Source: Sipunculus nudus (lineage: Eukaryota; Annelida; Sipuncula; Golfingiida; Sipunculidae). Taken from it: DNA of 64,000 nt. The stretch is taken from positions 18,308,576 to 18,372,575 of the forward strand of contig CM049309.1 of assembly GCA_026874595.1 (NCBI GenBank), in the 5' to 3' direction. A program made the translations under genes and the position numbers. Shown piece by piece: positions 12,702 to 25,657 of the stretch (positions are counted from its first letter, which is position 1; each line of letters starts with the position of its first letter). The notes beneath the pieces are model-generated. The model was not told the origin of the DNA and made no database searches. It saw only the letters and a program-made list of their open reading frames with translations.

Positions 12702-14384
12702 TTCCGTTTCTGGAAATGCAGTATAGTAAAAGAGGCTAATTCTTAAGTCCTTAATGAAAATACTAAAAATGGCATTTTTCGAGATATTTTGGATAAATCT
12801 AATTACAGGCCTTTTCAGAGGTACAACAGCATGCATGTAGAAACTGCAAAGATGAATTTTTAGGGCTTGAAAAATATAAACGTGTTGCATGGGGTAGGAG
12901 TTATAATATAAGAATAGTGCAGCTAGGCAAAATATAATAGTCGCCATTTTTATTGTCGAACACTAGAATGTTAACTCAATTCTTTAGCATTTATATATTT
13001 TGTAATATTATTATATTCCTTATAAGCAATTTATGCTTGTGAACAGGTATATTTAAACATAGAATTCATTTTTTTATGAATACGCATGGAATAATTAAAT
13101 GGCTACTCATTTTTTATTTAAAAAAATATTAAATAAACCCTTTTGAAACAAAGGAAAGCCGCATATTTGTACATTACATTATTTAAATCAACAGTTAATG
13201 AACTAAATAAAATGACATTGCCAAAAGCCTGTTATGTTTTCAATTAATCGTCCATAAAGAATAATAAAAGAGAAAACGGGCCCTACGTATTTTTAGGGAG
13301 AGGCCTTTCAAAAGGTGGCTTTTGTTCTGTGCATTAAAGCCCATGCATTTATACCAGCGTCTGATCAATGTTGAATGAAATTTACACAGTGAATACATTC
13401 CACGGCTTTTAGAGCTACCATTAAACGGACAGCAGACGATCGATGACATTATACGTGGTTTTATAAAGAGACATTTAAGTCGTGACGGATTAATTGCATC
13501 ATGCAGGTTTCTATAGAGCCTAACGGGCCTTGAAAATTACAGAGATGTTCACAATTTACACTAAAGTTTACACAAAACTGACTTTTTAACTCTTTTTAAT
13601 AGTGTTTTTTGGTCATGCGGAAGCGAAGGACATAAATTCCATGAATTTGCTTGTTATATTTAAAATATTATACATGCATTATATGTTATACACAATGTTG
13701 ATATTCTTTTATTGAAATAATACATTGTAATATCTATATTTTTGCGAGTAAGTCATATACATATAATGCAGACTTAAAATATCGCGGTATTTTAATTGGT
13801 ATAAGTTAATAGGAAAGTCGAATAAGTTTTGATCGAATGTAGTCATTGCCGCTTGTCGCTTGACGGCCAAATTACCGCTACGCTCGTATCTTAACATATG
13901 TACCGAGCACACCCCTCTATCTTACGACATATTTCATGTGTCGTACATGGATTATTGCGAACATGCACAGACTTGGCAATGGTAGTCTTCTATATCTCAG
14001 TTTCTGACAGGTGCATTTGGATATTGTTCATGATAGGGGTTGGCACGTCTAATCCCTTTATCTGCCGTACAAGTATGGGCCAAATTGCTTCAGGGTCTAC
14101 TTGTATACGTAATGTCGGTGCTCATTCCTCGGGTGTGTAATAGGCCCCGTTGGTCAAGGTGTGCCCTGCATGTAATAAACAAACGGGGTTCAAAAGTATA
14201 GAATCTGTCGGCGCGTCACTTGGATGTGGTACCAGATGGTATATCTCCAGGTATGAATATTTCACGGTATAATACTTTTCAGTCTTTTTTACATTTTTGT
14301 CATAATTGTTTTACACACACACGCACGCACAGACATAGGCATTTATAAAAAGTCCAGTTCATTTGGGCCCAAACAGGGGACCAG
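11951..14384. other. No gene seen
   Basis: AT-rich sequence without coding signal apart from the TA/TG microsatellite at 12644. The 80-aa frame at 13898-14140 lacks family resemblance and splice context. Confidence 0.5.
12644..12702. repeat. Compound (TA)n(TG)n microsatellite
   Basis: About 16 TA units followed by about 13 TG units. Confidence 0.97.
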
Positions 14385-14570
14385 TACCAAGCAACCCGCT
14401 GAGTACCTTGGTTCGATTCCCAGCGTGGATATGAGACTGGGTTGTAGTGGCCGTTCCAGGGTCGGTGGTTTTCTCCGACTCCTCCAATTTACTCCACATG
14501 TAGAGACCGCCGAACGCCACCATTTGTGCCGTGAAGAGTGCCTAGCATTTGTTATTATAACAATTTATAA
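14385..14570 (+). mobile_element. tRNA-derived SINE-like element
   Basis: Contains a tRNA B box, GGTTCGATTCC, at 14410, followed by a body GTGGTTTTCTCCGACTCCTCC...GCGAACGCCAC-type sequence shared with 24705-24800. It ends in ATT-rich sequence. No complete A box was identified. Confidence 0.5.
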
Positions 14571-15604
14571 CTGTTACATCAATATGAAATATATAAAAAT
14601 ATTTATCAAAAGTATAAACTTTCAAGGAACCAACATATACTTGTATACAATACGTGGTATGTTTACACACACATATGCGCACACACACATACATGGACAC
14701 AGACCCACCCTCACCCCCTCACTACAAATGAAAGAATTAAATTATTCTGAAGACATTCATTTGGGGCCCAAGGCAACTGTTCCGGAGTTGACACTCAATG
14801 TGTAATTTAGCGGTTGTCCTTGAGACTTTATTGGGGATATAAGGGTGAGGTCTTAATTGCAAGAGGAGGAAAGTAGTATATAATATAATATAATATAATA
14901 TAATAATAATGTATAATCGGGGTCACGGAAGTGGGATGATTTTTCTACCAACCACTCATAAATGAAATCACAAATTTCACACAAATCGTATAAGTATAAG
15001 AAAGAACAGAAAATATTTATTTTAAAATACATTCACCTTTCCCAATGTTTCACCATATATAACAAAAAGAATATCCTGTGTGCGGTGGCATCTTCGTTTA
15101 CTTGGTAATTTGATAAAAAAGATTCTTTATTTAATAGACGTCAGATATCAGGAAAATTCCCTTTAAGTCCTAAAGGATAGGGAAATGGAAAGCAAATATA
15201 ATGAAAAAATACATGAAATCGAATGCTCCTGGGGAATAATTATCAGGTAAACTTGACGGGAATAGTACTGTGATTTGTTATTAGTGAGGAATCGTTGCTG
15301 GTGATATATGTCACCGGTTTATTTAACCAAAATCTTCATTGTGGTCAATATGTCAGACCTTGTGTGCTATAACATGTGAGTTTGTGCCCCCTTGACATTC
15401 CTATTCATAAAACTCCATGGTCCCCTTCCTCTGGTAGTGTTGGATCTATTTGGCGTATTTATGTTGTCATGTTTGTCCCTGTTTATGTATGAGATAGTGC
15501 TACTCATCGGAATTCACGCAGCCCTGGAAGGTTCTGCATTATAAATGCTATGCAAGGACTGTGTTAGGAGTATGCAGTAAACAGGACATATCTAGTAGCG
15601 AAAC

Positions 15605-15760
15605 TTTTTCTTCAGGTGTGGGGGAGGGGATGACTCGCGTGGGAGGGTAATCATAGTAGCGACAACTCTTTTTTATAAACGTACACACACACTGTCACAC
15701 ACAGATATATATGTTTATACCTTTTATTGTACATTACAAATATATTACAATAAAGGTTAC
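15605..15760 (+). repeat. Dispersed repeat family A, copy 2
   Basis: Shares CTTCAGGTGTGGGGG...GGATGACTCGCGTGGGAGG and the trailing CAAATATATTACAATAAAGG with copies 1 and 3. Confidence 0.6.
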
Positions 15761-15823
15761 GGTTTTAAGAAAGAAAGAAAATGTTTCCATTATAGGTTAA
15801 TTCTAAACCAAGTTTACATATAT

Positions 15824-15829
<6 letters not shown>

Positions 15830-15890
<61 letters not shown>

Positions 15891-15904
15891 TATATATATA
15901 TACA
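15830..15904. repeat. Compound (CA)n/(TA)n microsatellite
   Basis: Alternating blocks of CA and TA repeats. Confidence 0.95.
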
Positions 15905-17701
15905 ATACCAGAGTCATTAGCTTATACTTATATTTTTTTCAGCACATGATCTTAAGGTTGTTATATTAAGAAACCTTTCCCGATAAGGCTTATCTCCGGG
16001 ATAATGTGAAATGAGTTCAATTAAAAGGTCATCTGTACGCAGTGAACGCATATGTCTCGTTGACGGGTAGCGTTCTGCCTTGGACACCAGGGAGCTCAGG
16101 CTATATTAACGTTCGGTTGACTCCTGTTTGTCCTATTATTTATGGTAATGTGCAGTTGTAATTCTGAAATTGTGCAGATTTAAAATTTTACCTTTGTTCT
16201 CTTCACAGATTTCAAAAGAACTCCATTTTTTGTCAATGCATACATGGGTAAAAAATGAAGTTTGATCAATCTCTCACATCAAAGCTTTTCATCATGTAAT
16301 AGGCACTGGTATGACATTTAAAAAAATCTGTAGTATATCTGAAATGGTTGTATATATTTTGTCATATTTTCATTCATAATAGTAACATTATTTGAATAAT
16401 CTAAACACATACTTGATATTAACCGGTAATGGTTCAACCTTAAAATTAAACACCTCTTGTCGCTGGTAACCCTGGTTCCTTGACATTCATGTGTTTTATA
16501 GGATTGCAACTGGTCCACTAAAGAAGGCGCAGGAGTCGGCTTCTTTGCTAAATTAAAAGGCCTCATGTCACTGATGACCATTGTTCCTATGTAAGACAAC
16601 AGGTCTACTACCCGTCATCTATATTTGGACTGACCAATAACAGGAAATCCCCATTGTAAGTAGGCAGGCCTACAGTCGGGAATCTACAGGCCACCCCACT
16701 CTTTCTCTTGGGATTGAATGATCAAGATGTGGGCCGCGAAGTCTGGTCGGCACTTGGTTAAGTCATTTTAACGTGTTAAGGGGCTAAACGTTAATGGACA
16801 TAAGGCGAAGTTCAATAGCCTGCCACGACCGTTCTTGCTTCCCTGTTTATCACGTTTAACTAGTAGATACTAGCAGTATATATGTTTCGGACAGACTTTT
16901 CGGCCATTTGGTGATTTTAAACTTAAATTCTTGTGATGTTTTCTATTATCTGTGGAAAAAAATCCTACACCTTGACCCTCAAATGCTTTATGGTTGGGCC
17001 CCATAGGCCTCAATTAATGCTTTATTAGAAACTCGTGAAGTTCTAAAATTTCCTCAAAACATACCATGATGAAGCTAAGTCTAACTCCGTGACATTGAGT
17101 GTTTTGTCGTGCTCTCTGTACAACAAGCCACTTTCCGCAAGTAAGGACATTACCTTTAAAGCGATGCAAAGTGGGTAATAAGATACCAAGTGCCCTGTCG
17201 CTCATCATACATAAAACATGCACGTATGTCACCCGACACCCTCAGGCCACGTACCTGTACAAATACCACACCTCACGTACATAACAGAGCTACTGTGTAC
17301 AAGTCCCCACCCGGCCTGCCCCATAGTTACCATCAGTGTACTGCAGGTACACATTACTAAACAATTCAGTCAAACAGTACCATAAAGGTTAACGTAACAG
17401 GCGCTAGCCAGTAAACATTATAAGACAGCTACAGAAGTCGTCTGCTTTGAGTCTATTCAGTCTTGTACCAGTCAGAAAGTGCCATGTTTGGTTGGCTTGA
17501 GTGCCCCCGCCTTTTCTAAAGCATGAAAGCAGTCCTTCCCGCGTTTGCCTGCCATCGGGAGATCTTAGTTTACGCCACTTAAATACATTAAAGGCAGTGG
17601 ACTGTGCTGGATCACGTGACTGGATGGGTGTATACGTTCGTAACTACAGAAAGACTCCTGTTTTTCATTCCACTTGTCCGGGGAATTTTATATGGCAAGG
17701 A

Positions 17702-18267
17702 GTAAGTTTTTGTCTTTGTATATATACAGCTGATGTGTCCCGGTTAGTGTTCGAATACGGTGAGATCATTATAAATATATAGCCTATAATGACTTCAGGA
17801 TTTAAAAACGGGAAAACAGTAACTCGATGGAAAAGTCTTCTTGGATTATTTAAGAAAAAAGTCTTAATATGAATAGAGACAAAATGACAAGTAAGCCATA
17901 ACATTTATAGCGTTTTTATCAGCGTGATTTTACAAGGGTAATTTTATTCGTATTAATTAGGCTAAAATGTCTCTTAAGAATGGTGTTACAATGATTCAAC
18001 TCAAACTCAGGTTGTTTGGTTCATAAGTGAAATTTGGTTGTCAAGATCTCAAGTATATTGTTAGAGATTAAAAAAGACCCTAATAAAAAACATGACAATA
18101 TCTTACATTCTTTATTATTTTGTTTCTATTTTGCAGAAGCAATAAACCTAATTTTTCTATTCATATGTTATATAGCCAGTGTGCAACCAGACATATTGCC
18201 TTATCTTACACGGTTTATTATTCATTGTGTTTAACAGAGTTAATAATCCTTATCTTTATTGTTTCAG
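17702..18267 (+). other. Candidate 5' UTR intron of the 18.4-kb gene
   Basis: A perfect donor GTAAGT begins at 17702, and an acceptor TTATTGTTTCAG ends at 18267, with a second acceptor TTCTATTTTGCAG near 18136. They suggest a non-coding first exon ending at 17701 and an intron of about 0.57 kb. This rests on splice consensus only. Confidence 0.3.
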
Positions 18268-18396
18268 ATGCTACAGCCAGAGTACCATCAGAAAAGGGGC
18301 AATAAACCTGAACACGTTTCGTGATACAGGACACCCTTGAGTACAGAGTTTCTTTAAGTGTGAAATAGCGGAGTGATAATGCAGTATGCTACTTGA
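18268..18396 (+). promoter_or_regulatory. Upstream ORFs before the coiled-coil gene
   Basis: If splicing uses the 18267 acceptor, the leader starts with an 18-codon uORF (ATG 18268, TGA ending 18324). A second uORF, ATG 18379 to TGA 18396, overlaps the main start at 18386 in another frame. Overlapping uORFs usually lower translation of the main frame, by leaky scanning. Confidence 0.4.
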
Positions 18397-19276
18397 CAAT
18401 CAACAGTTAACCCAGCGTGATATGGCAGGTGTAGACGTACAGACAAAGCGGGGATCCATCCCCTTGGAAGTTCCCGATCATTTAGAATCCAACACAGAAA
18501 ACGAAGGCCGAAAGGGAAGGCGACAATCGAAGCGTTCCAGCGTTTATAAACGGCCTGATATTGAGCCAGACAATCCTGATAATGGCAGGCCTGTGACGCC
18601 TTGGGAAGCCTTCGAAAGCCATGTTAAAAATATTGGCGACGATAGCACGGTGCTTTTTTCTGGAACTGGGTCGAAAATCAAATTCAAAATGAGCAATGAA
18701 TTTGGATTGGTTATGGAGGAAGTCAATGCTAAGCGGAGACAGCAAGAGTTAAAAAAACTGGAAAGGCTGCGACAGTTAGAGAGAGAACGAGCGGAGAGGG
18801 AGGCTGCAGCAGCAGAGGCTGAACAGGAACCGGAAGAGGATGAGGAGGAAGAAGAAGAGGAAGATGATGATGACTTCTCATCACCGGAACCTGAAGTACC
18901 CAGGGCTGTCAGATTACATGCGCAAAGGGGATGGGGGCTGATCAAGGGGAAAATTCAAGAAATGCACATGGAGAAAAAGAACAATGCTGCAATGTTTCAT
19001 TGGAAAATTCTAAAACAGACGATGTCCAGCATGTCAGATATGGAGAAAGCCCGCAAAGACTTGTATGACCGTTATCTGTATAACAATGATGAGTTTATGG
19101 GGCATCTTAAATTGAAAGACAAAGATGGTTTACCTTTAGGTCAACGTCGCCACGGTACTACGAGAGTAAAAAGTGCCCAAACAGACAGGAGGGAAAAAAA
19201 GGTTATCAGCCCTGCATCAAGCCGTAAATCATTACCGAATAAACCCAACAGAAAAAATGTCAAAAAGACCAGATAG
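18386..19276 (+). CDS. Unrecognised 296-aa charged coiled-coil protein
   Basis: I do not recognise this family. The open frame is clearly non-random. It has a basic N-terminal third (GRKGRRQSKR at 41-50), a segment TPWEAFESHVKNIG (71-84), a helix likely to coil (111-148, rich in K/R/E), a pure acidic run (147-163), a second helical block RGWGLIKGKIQEM...MFHWKILKQTM (181-213), DLYDRYLYNNDEFMGHLKLK (225-244), and a strongly basic serine-rich tail. No signal peptide or TM segment is seen, so it is probably cytoplasmic or nuclear. Start: ATG 18386 has A at -3; the in-frame ATG at 18422 (G at -3, G at +4) is an alternative that would remove 12 residues. The stop TAG at 19274 ends the exon. The upstream sequence carries splice acceptors and short uORFs. 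Confidence 0.85.
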   Translation: MLLDNQQLTQRDMAGVDVQTKRGSIPLEVPDHLESNTENEGRKGRRQSKRSSVYKRPDIEPDNPDNGRPVTPWEAFESHVKNIGDDSTVLFSGTGSKIKFKMSNEFGLVMEEVNAKRRQQELKKLERLRQLERERAEREAAAAEAEQEPEEDEEEEEEEDDDDFSSPEPEVPRAVRLHAQRGWGLIKGKIQEMHMEKKNNAAMFHWKILKQTMSSMSDMEKARKDLYDRYLYNNDEFMGHLKLKDKDGLPLGQRRHGTTRVKSAQTDRREKKVISPASSRKSLPNKPNRKNVKKTR

Positions 19277-19620
19277 CACAGTTCATGCGAAAAAATGTGC
19301 ATTTAGGGAAATGGAACCCAGTATTTTATATCATACGGTAAAATAATTGTGCTTAAAGAGAAATGAGTTTTTATACCTTACTCAAATGAAACCACATAAA
19401 TACGATAAATGCGTGCTTAGATTATAGAAAACTGAAACCATGCATTCATTGCAATAATATGTGGCTACAGAACAGTGAACACACCGTAGTTTAAAAATGT
19501 TGCCGTGACACGAGTCACAATGGAAATGAGAATCCAATGTCTGGAATACTAGTATAATATTATGGCGAGCAATTAAAAAGAATGACTCTTATCGGACATT
19601 TTTGTGGTATTATAAATATT

Positions 19621-19679
19621 CCTCGGGATATAGAGCAAGACTAAAGTGCTCAATACATCCTGATTTCATTATCCCGAGG
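19621..19679 (+). other. Perfect 10-bp stem-loop in the 3' UTR
   Basis: CCTCGGGATA (19621-19630) and TATCCCGAGG (19670-19679) pair perfectly around a 39-nt loop, about 350 nt after the stop of the coiled-coil gene. It may be an RNA structure or a small repeat end. Confidence 0.4.
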
Positions 19680-20109
19680 TACCTTTTCCGGTACACTTGA
19701 GTTTATATATCTATACGGACTATAACCATTTAATTCTTACTTCATGGTAGAACTATCCTTATGACCGTGCTCTAACCTGGTTTGGACTAAATCTCGTATA
19801 AGCATAAGTCTGGTTGACCGTTTGTATTTCACTTTAATGTCCTTATATATACATTGTCCCACCAAGAACTAGGTGAGAGATTGACACCGTGTTATTTAAA
19901 GATGATATGAAGCAATTAAACTAGTAGGCTACCTTGCTTTATATTAGCCGTTTGGAGCTCGATTTGAGTTTACACAGACCGCCAAAACTGAAAAAAAACG
20001 GAGTTTTACTGGTGTACTCATTGCGTACCGTTCTGCAGACGTTTCAACTGTACATAGACTCAACGGCTAGAGCCTTGATGAATTAGGTAGATAGCAATAA
20101 CAGCTATTG

Positions 20110-20115
20110 AATAAA
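20110..20115 (+). terminator. Probable poly(A) signal of the coiled-coil gene
   Basis: AATAAA about 835 nt after the stop, followed by GT- and T-rich sequence as expected for a cleavage site near 20130. Confidence 0.5.
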
Positions 20116-22539
20116 AAGTTGTCGTCCGTTCTAAGTTTATTTTTTTTATTTAGCGTAAGTGAATGTATTAATATTAGTCTCAGCGCTGGCGCTGTGGATA
20201 TATTTGTTTTCGAATAATGAGTCCTTTAACAGTACATATCATCTATCATCTTATATCATCCTCTTTAGGGAGTTTCCTTTGTAACATGTGTCTTTTCTAA
20301 AATTAAATGCTATATTTTTCAATAGTATTCTATTATTCTATATTTTACAATAGTAAATATTTGGTGCTTGTCTTTTACCTCACAGTTAGTCCCGGTCCGT
20401 CGACAGCTACAGTGAGCCAGCTACCTTTATCATTAAAAAAGGATTTTACAAGGCCAGAATTAGACCATATATAAACATAAATTTTTTCATGAATTTATTA
20501 GATTTCTGCTTATTCTGGGTACCTATTAATGAACCGTTGGCAATTCCTGTTCAGAAAGTCCCCTTTAACGGATGTATAAACTTTTTTTCTATTTACAAGC
20601 TGTTAGTAAACACGGTACAATGCTGACAAACAGAAAAACCATGCAACTTAAGATGGTTGGTTGGCTGTGTGGACCTTGAAGGGTGACCAGTTGCAAAACA
20701 ACCTTTGGAAAACTCTGATTTATGTGACTTGCCGCTAGATGTCCTTAGTGGACATTGATTTATTTTGGCGGGCCTCCACCTGTTGTAGACACGAGGGTAT
20801 AAACAAAATATAAACCTTGATAAAAACAAAATGAACAGCCTCGATGAGGTGGAATCGGAGCCCTCTGGCCTATATTTTATAGGATGTTCAAGGAATGACA
20901 TTTATTTAAACGATGCCAGACATCGAACAGGCCCCTTTTAGTTTCACCTACTGTGCCTTAACTGTATTATACTGAAAGTGATTCATATATCACCTTTCAA
21001 GGGGAAAGGAGCTGTGTTTAAACATGTATGAACACATTTACTGTTGTTATTGTGACTATTGTCATACTCTGTACTACACTTTCAATTTAATAAATTTGCA
21101 GGTAATGCAGGGACACAACGTTCACAATTCATGCAAGGGCTGAAGAACCCAATGCTATACCTGTGTATACATTTCTACGGCTACACATACAACTAAACCG
21201 CTGGAATTAATCTATTTCATGCGGAAACTCCTTGAAACTTGATGATTGATTTCAAATTCACAAACTTCAAAGAGCTTTAACATAAAACATAGACTATGTC
21301 ATAGTCGAAACCCCATTCTCCTGTTATTTTTAACAGTTTTGCCGCTTTGATTACAATGATAAGATGGAAACCGTGTCCAACACATTTCTGAATAAAAGGT
21401 CTATCTTACTTTCTCAAACATCTTATGATCATATAAGTAGATATAAATATGACATTTTTATTATAATTTTATTTTTTTTCTGCCCGTCAGGTGCCCGAGT
21501 TACTGAGTCAACAAATGGTTTTAAAAGTGCTGAAAAGGGAACAAACCTTCATTAAACTATGAAAAAAATAAGTGACACCACACAAATTAAAACTCCTAAA
21601 ATTGTATATGCGGCCAAAATCTGATAAAAATAAGGTATTTATTCAAATTCAAGTGTATATACAATTAACAAAAACAGAAACATTATTTCCATTAAGCACA
21701 CCAACAATATTCTAAATAAAGCCAACAGTTGGAAAGGATCATTAGAAGTCTGGTTAAAATATTGAAAATCTTGGATAATTCAGTCCATTCCCCAGGTGTC
21801 TGCTAAGGATCTGAAGAAAGATTTGTTTACTTTACTGAAATTGTGTATGTTGATAGGAATATTTGCATTGATGGTTGATGCATATTTAATTACATTTATG
21901 TATTGGATATGTTACAATACCGTTATATCAGGTTTAAATACATTTTCTTGCTGGCTTCATAATTCTCAAAATTTACGGAACACACACATACACACACTAT
22001 AACCCCCACAAACGCATGTAAAATCATCAAAAATTGACCAATGAATCCGTCCAGCTATTACTGTAGATACTGCTAACAGACGAGTAGCCTTCAAAATGTC
22101 ACATGTACTAATGTCTGCCTGTCTGCCATTAAGCGCCACCTGCCGAGGTTTTAAAACGGACTGGCTTGCTTACAAAACAAAGGTTTTTAGGATGCAATTC
22201 TACAAGATCCCATTCGGTCCACGGTTTGTTGTACGTGTTTCACAACTGTTTGGTAAAATGTCAATTTTCCATAAACTGTCAATTTACTACGCTAAATTGG
22301 TATTGAAGACACCTGCATCAATATTTTTGTCGTTTATGCAGCCGAAGGGCGGGGGGGGGGGGGGGGATGGGCTTAAAAATATTTGTCCCACATTTTCCTA
22401 TCGTAAGTTAAATAAAGACAACTGGGTGGCGGGTACCTGATACAACAGCTGACACTGTATCCTCACACTTCTTCAAAACCATCCTGGCTCAAGGATTGTC
22501 CATCTCCAACTGACCCGTTTATGGTTATGTGTGTAAATA

Positions 22540-22720
22540 ACAGTCCATGTGTGATCTTGCGCAACTCCCATACAATTTGAAAACATGAAAGGAAAAACAC
22601 AGAGGACACACCGGTTTGAAACTTAAAAAATACTGATTTGTGAAGTTGTTCGTTACGGCCACCAGATGGCGTGCACTGTTTATTCTTAATGCTACTAATC
22701 GCGCCCGAAGCAGGCTTATT
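22540..22720. repeat. Dispersed repeat family C, copy 1
   Basis: Resembles 50238-50425: both have GATCTTGCG, a run ending TTGAAA..TAAAAAATACTGATTTG, then AAGTTGT.CG.TACGG and a TGGC.TGC word. Origin unknown; possibly a SINE or MITE. Confidence 0.45.
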
Positions 22721-23000
22721 TCTACTTGTGTGCAGGAACAAGTTAAGAGTCTAGAACGAAACATTGGCAGAACACATAAAATTTCAAAGAGAAAATAATG
22801 TGTACATTTAATAAGTACATTTAACACACCTGGCATGGGGATAGGTTACTTTAAAGAGAAAAGAATTTAATTCTCATATTAGAAAATAATCGTCTCAGAC
22901 CTTCACACGCATCGACCAGCATTTAATCTTCAAAATTCGCATCACCAGATCGTATATAAAATATTTTTCACGTTGCCAAAATGTATAGCTTTGTTTAGCG

Positions 23001-23126
<126 letters not shown>

Positions 23127-24704
23127 TGGCTGTTAATTGGAGAAAACTAGTAGAAAAACCAAGAGAAAACAATTTCCTCCATACTAAACATCTGCAGTCC
23201 TTCATCGCTATAACTCACTTTGGTTTTCCAAGGACTTGTGTGTGTGTGGGGGGGGGGGGGGGGGGGCAGGCCAGTAGCTTTTACCCTGAGTAAAACAATT
23301 AATTATTTTAGTAATTGTAGCCATCTCCTTCCCCACCCCCTCTGGAATGATTTTATTTGACACATGATTTTATTTCTGCCTAAATATATCATTTAATATG
23401 TTAACTTATCCGGGCCAGGATTTAAATAATATTGAAGTGTATGGGGTCATCCCATTCCTTGAAATGGGATAGCCCATATTGCAAGGCAAGGGAGCTTAAA
23501 GCGGTCAAGATTTCGGAGAATATTGTAAACCAGTTCAATTTAAAGGGGGGGGAGGGGGGAGAAAAGGTGGCAGTGCAGGTTTCATGCAATAACTGACGAT
23601 GCTTGCGTGGCAATTTGTTAACTTACTGGACCCTTGAAGGGACATAATCAGGAGCTATATCATTAATATTTTTTTTCACACTATTAGCTCAGTTTTTGCT
23701 TTATACAAAAGTTTTTCAGTACAATCATCCCAGCACAAGGCATCAATACCTCGCATACGGCTATTTAGCACATTGTTATGGTTCTGTGTGTGAGTTAACA
23801 CAGTCTAGGTCAAGGCCGCGTGAACGGAGATCCGATTTATTCATGCGCATGCGCGACAGATTCAAAACAAGGACTAGTCCATACATGGACCTTTATGTTC
23901 CCTCTGCTGGATGGACATGATAAATTGTAGAATCTTTCGCAACATATCTGAAGGACCCTCAGCTGAAATGACATGCGTAGCACAGTTTATTGGGTCCCTG
24001 AGCCATCGCAACAAGCAATGTTTCAGGCAGTGGAAAATGTATTACATTTTATCGGCCAAATCAGTCAGGGCATCTCCTGATTGGCAGGTGTTGGGGCCAA
24101 GGCGATGCACCGAGTCCAACGCGTTGTGTTTATATTGGCGCCTGTGATCGTCTTCTTTTATTATGACTCGTGTACATAACTGAGCCAACGATTTCAAGGC
24201 AATATTTTGGCAGGTAGCAAATCATTTCAAAGAGAAAACGCTATTTTTTTATGTTAATTCATCATGCTTTATATAGGGTATTAGGCCGCTGTCGTTGTTT
24301 TGATAAGGACCGTTCTGGCATTGGGCCAAGAATCAGACCAATGAAAGTTTGTGTTCCGGCGTAATTAAACTAGCGCCAGCGGGTGTCGCATGTTTAAAAT
24401 TTTGACCTGATGCACAATGCAATGTCAGGCCTTCAGTGGTCTGCGTAATAAATGTTGTGCTCTGTGTGCATCCTGCTGTTCGTGCCCAGGGAACATTGCA
24501 ACTCAAATCAGCGGTTACACGAAAGGATGTTTAGGATGACCCTGGTATAACCGCTGCGAAAGAAACGAATAATTACATATGTATTGTGTGCCAATGCCTA
24601 GCTGTTAGGTTGATGGATAAAGTAAACAATTACCAAACAATAACAAAACCAATGTGGAGCTATTCATGTTGGGGTATTCTTACAAATAATTTTATCCCCG
24701 TCCG

Positions 24705-24800
24705 AGGCAAGTGGTTTTCTCCAAGTTCTCCGGTTCTCTCCACTAGCGAACGCCACAACCTGAGCCATGGACAGCTCCTTGGTTAGTTATAATAATTTTT
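24705..24800 (+). mobile_element. SINE 3' fragment
   Basis: Shares GTGGTTTTCTCC, CTCCACTAGCGAACGCCAC and the ATAATAA end with the SINE-like copy at 14385; the tRNA-like head is missing. Confidence 0.45.
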
Positions 24801-25202
24801 TTACAATCCATGTTAAACAAATAAAGATAAAAAAATCTACTATAATTATTCTGGGTGTATAACTGAATGATTAATAGAATATTTTAGACGGACTGGCACA
24901 CAAGGAAATCGAGTTTAATTAGAAATGATTGGCTCGAAAGGATGTTCATCTAGTGTTTCATATATAAATAGGTAAATACGTTTAATAAATAACTTTTTAT
25001 TTAGTGTATTATACAGGCGATGGCATTTACAATAAAAGTGTACCAGTGACTCTATACCCTGAGTAAAGATGACACAATATATGAATGGGCTGCGGTTTTT
25101 GTTGTCATATCCCCAGACGCTATTATCAATATAAACACACATGGAACATTTATTGCCTTATATTCTGGATAAAACACCAATTTTGCCAGTGGACGCTCAT
25201 TG

Positions 25203-25208
25203 TTTATT
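25203..25208 (-). terminator. Possible poly(A) signal of the innexin-like gene
   Basis: AATAAA on the minus strand about 450 nt after the stop codon. A second AATAAA lies at 25154-25149. Either would give a modest 3' UTR; there is no transcript evidence. Confidence 0.35.
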
Positions 25209-25657
25209 TGAATATGTATGATCTGCTTGTGCGCTAGTTTGCTAGCTTTTCACCAGACGTCCCGAGACAGCATGCAGTTTCACAAATTATGTAATGGCTA
25301 TCCTGATGTGACACGAAATTCTTAAAAAAAACAGGGTAATTTACGATAAATCAATGTCAGTCAGATTTTAATTATTTAGAATTATTCAAATATTATTACA
25401 GATGAAAACTCGCTTGCTGCAGCAAATCCGATCATAGCATTATCTTCTGTGCGAGACTTGAGAGTCCAGGCACAAGTGCAAGCACGTGTTAACACGTTTA
25501 CCAAACTATTCTCAGGTTAGACATACAAGAGCATAAAAACTGAGTATGCACCAATAATATTTTAGCAGATCCATTCATTCGGCGTAGTTTGTACAATAAT
25601 TTGTTCAAAAATGGATATAGTAAATAATATATGTTATGATGCCCGTTTAACAGGTTT

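Larger units (their letters stand above)
14571..17700. other. No gene seen
   Basis: Non-coding; contains a dispersed repeat copy at 15605 and microsatellites. The stretch just before 17700 may contain the first exon and promoter of the 18.4-kb gene, but no core promoter element was identified. Confidence 0.5.

Noticed and set aside
14401-14430. Possible tRNA gene (B box GGTTCGATTCC)
   Set aside because: No matching acceptor stem, D arm or anticodon arm; better explained as a tRNA-derived SINE.
18544-18945. 133-aa poly-Ser frame on the minus strand
   Set aside because: Shadow of the acidic Glu/Asp run of the coiled-coil gene on the plus strand.
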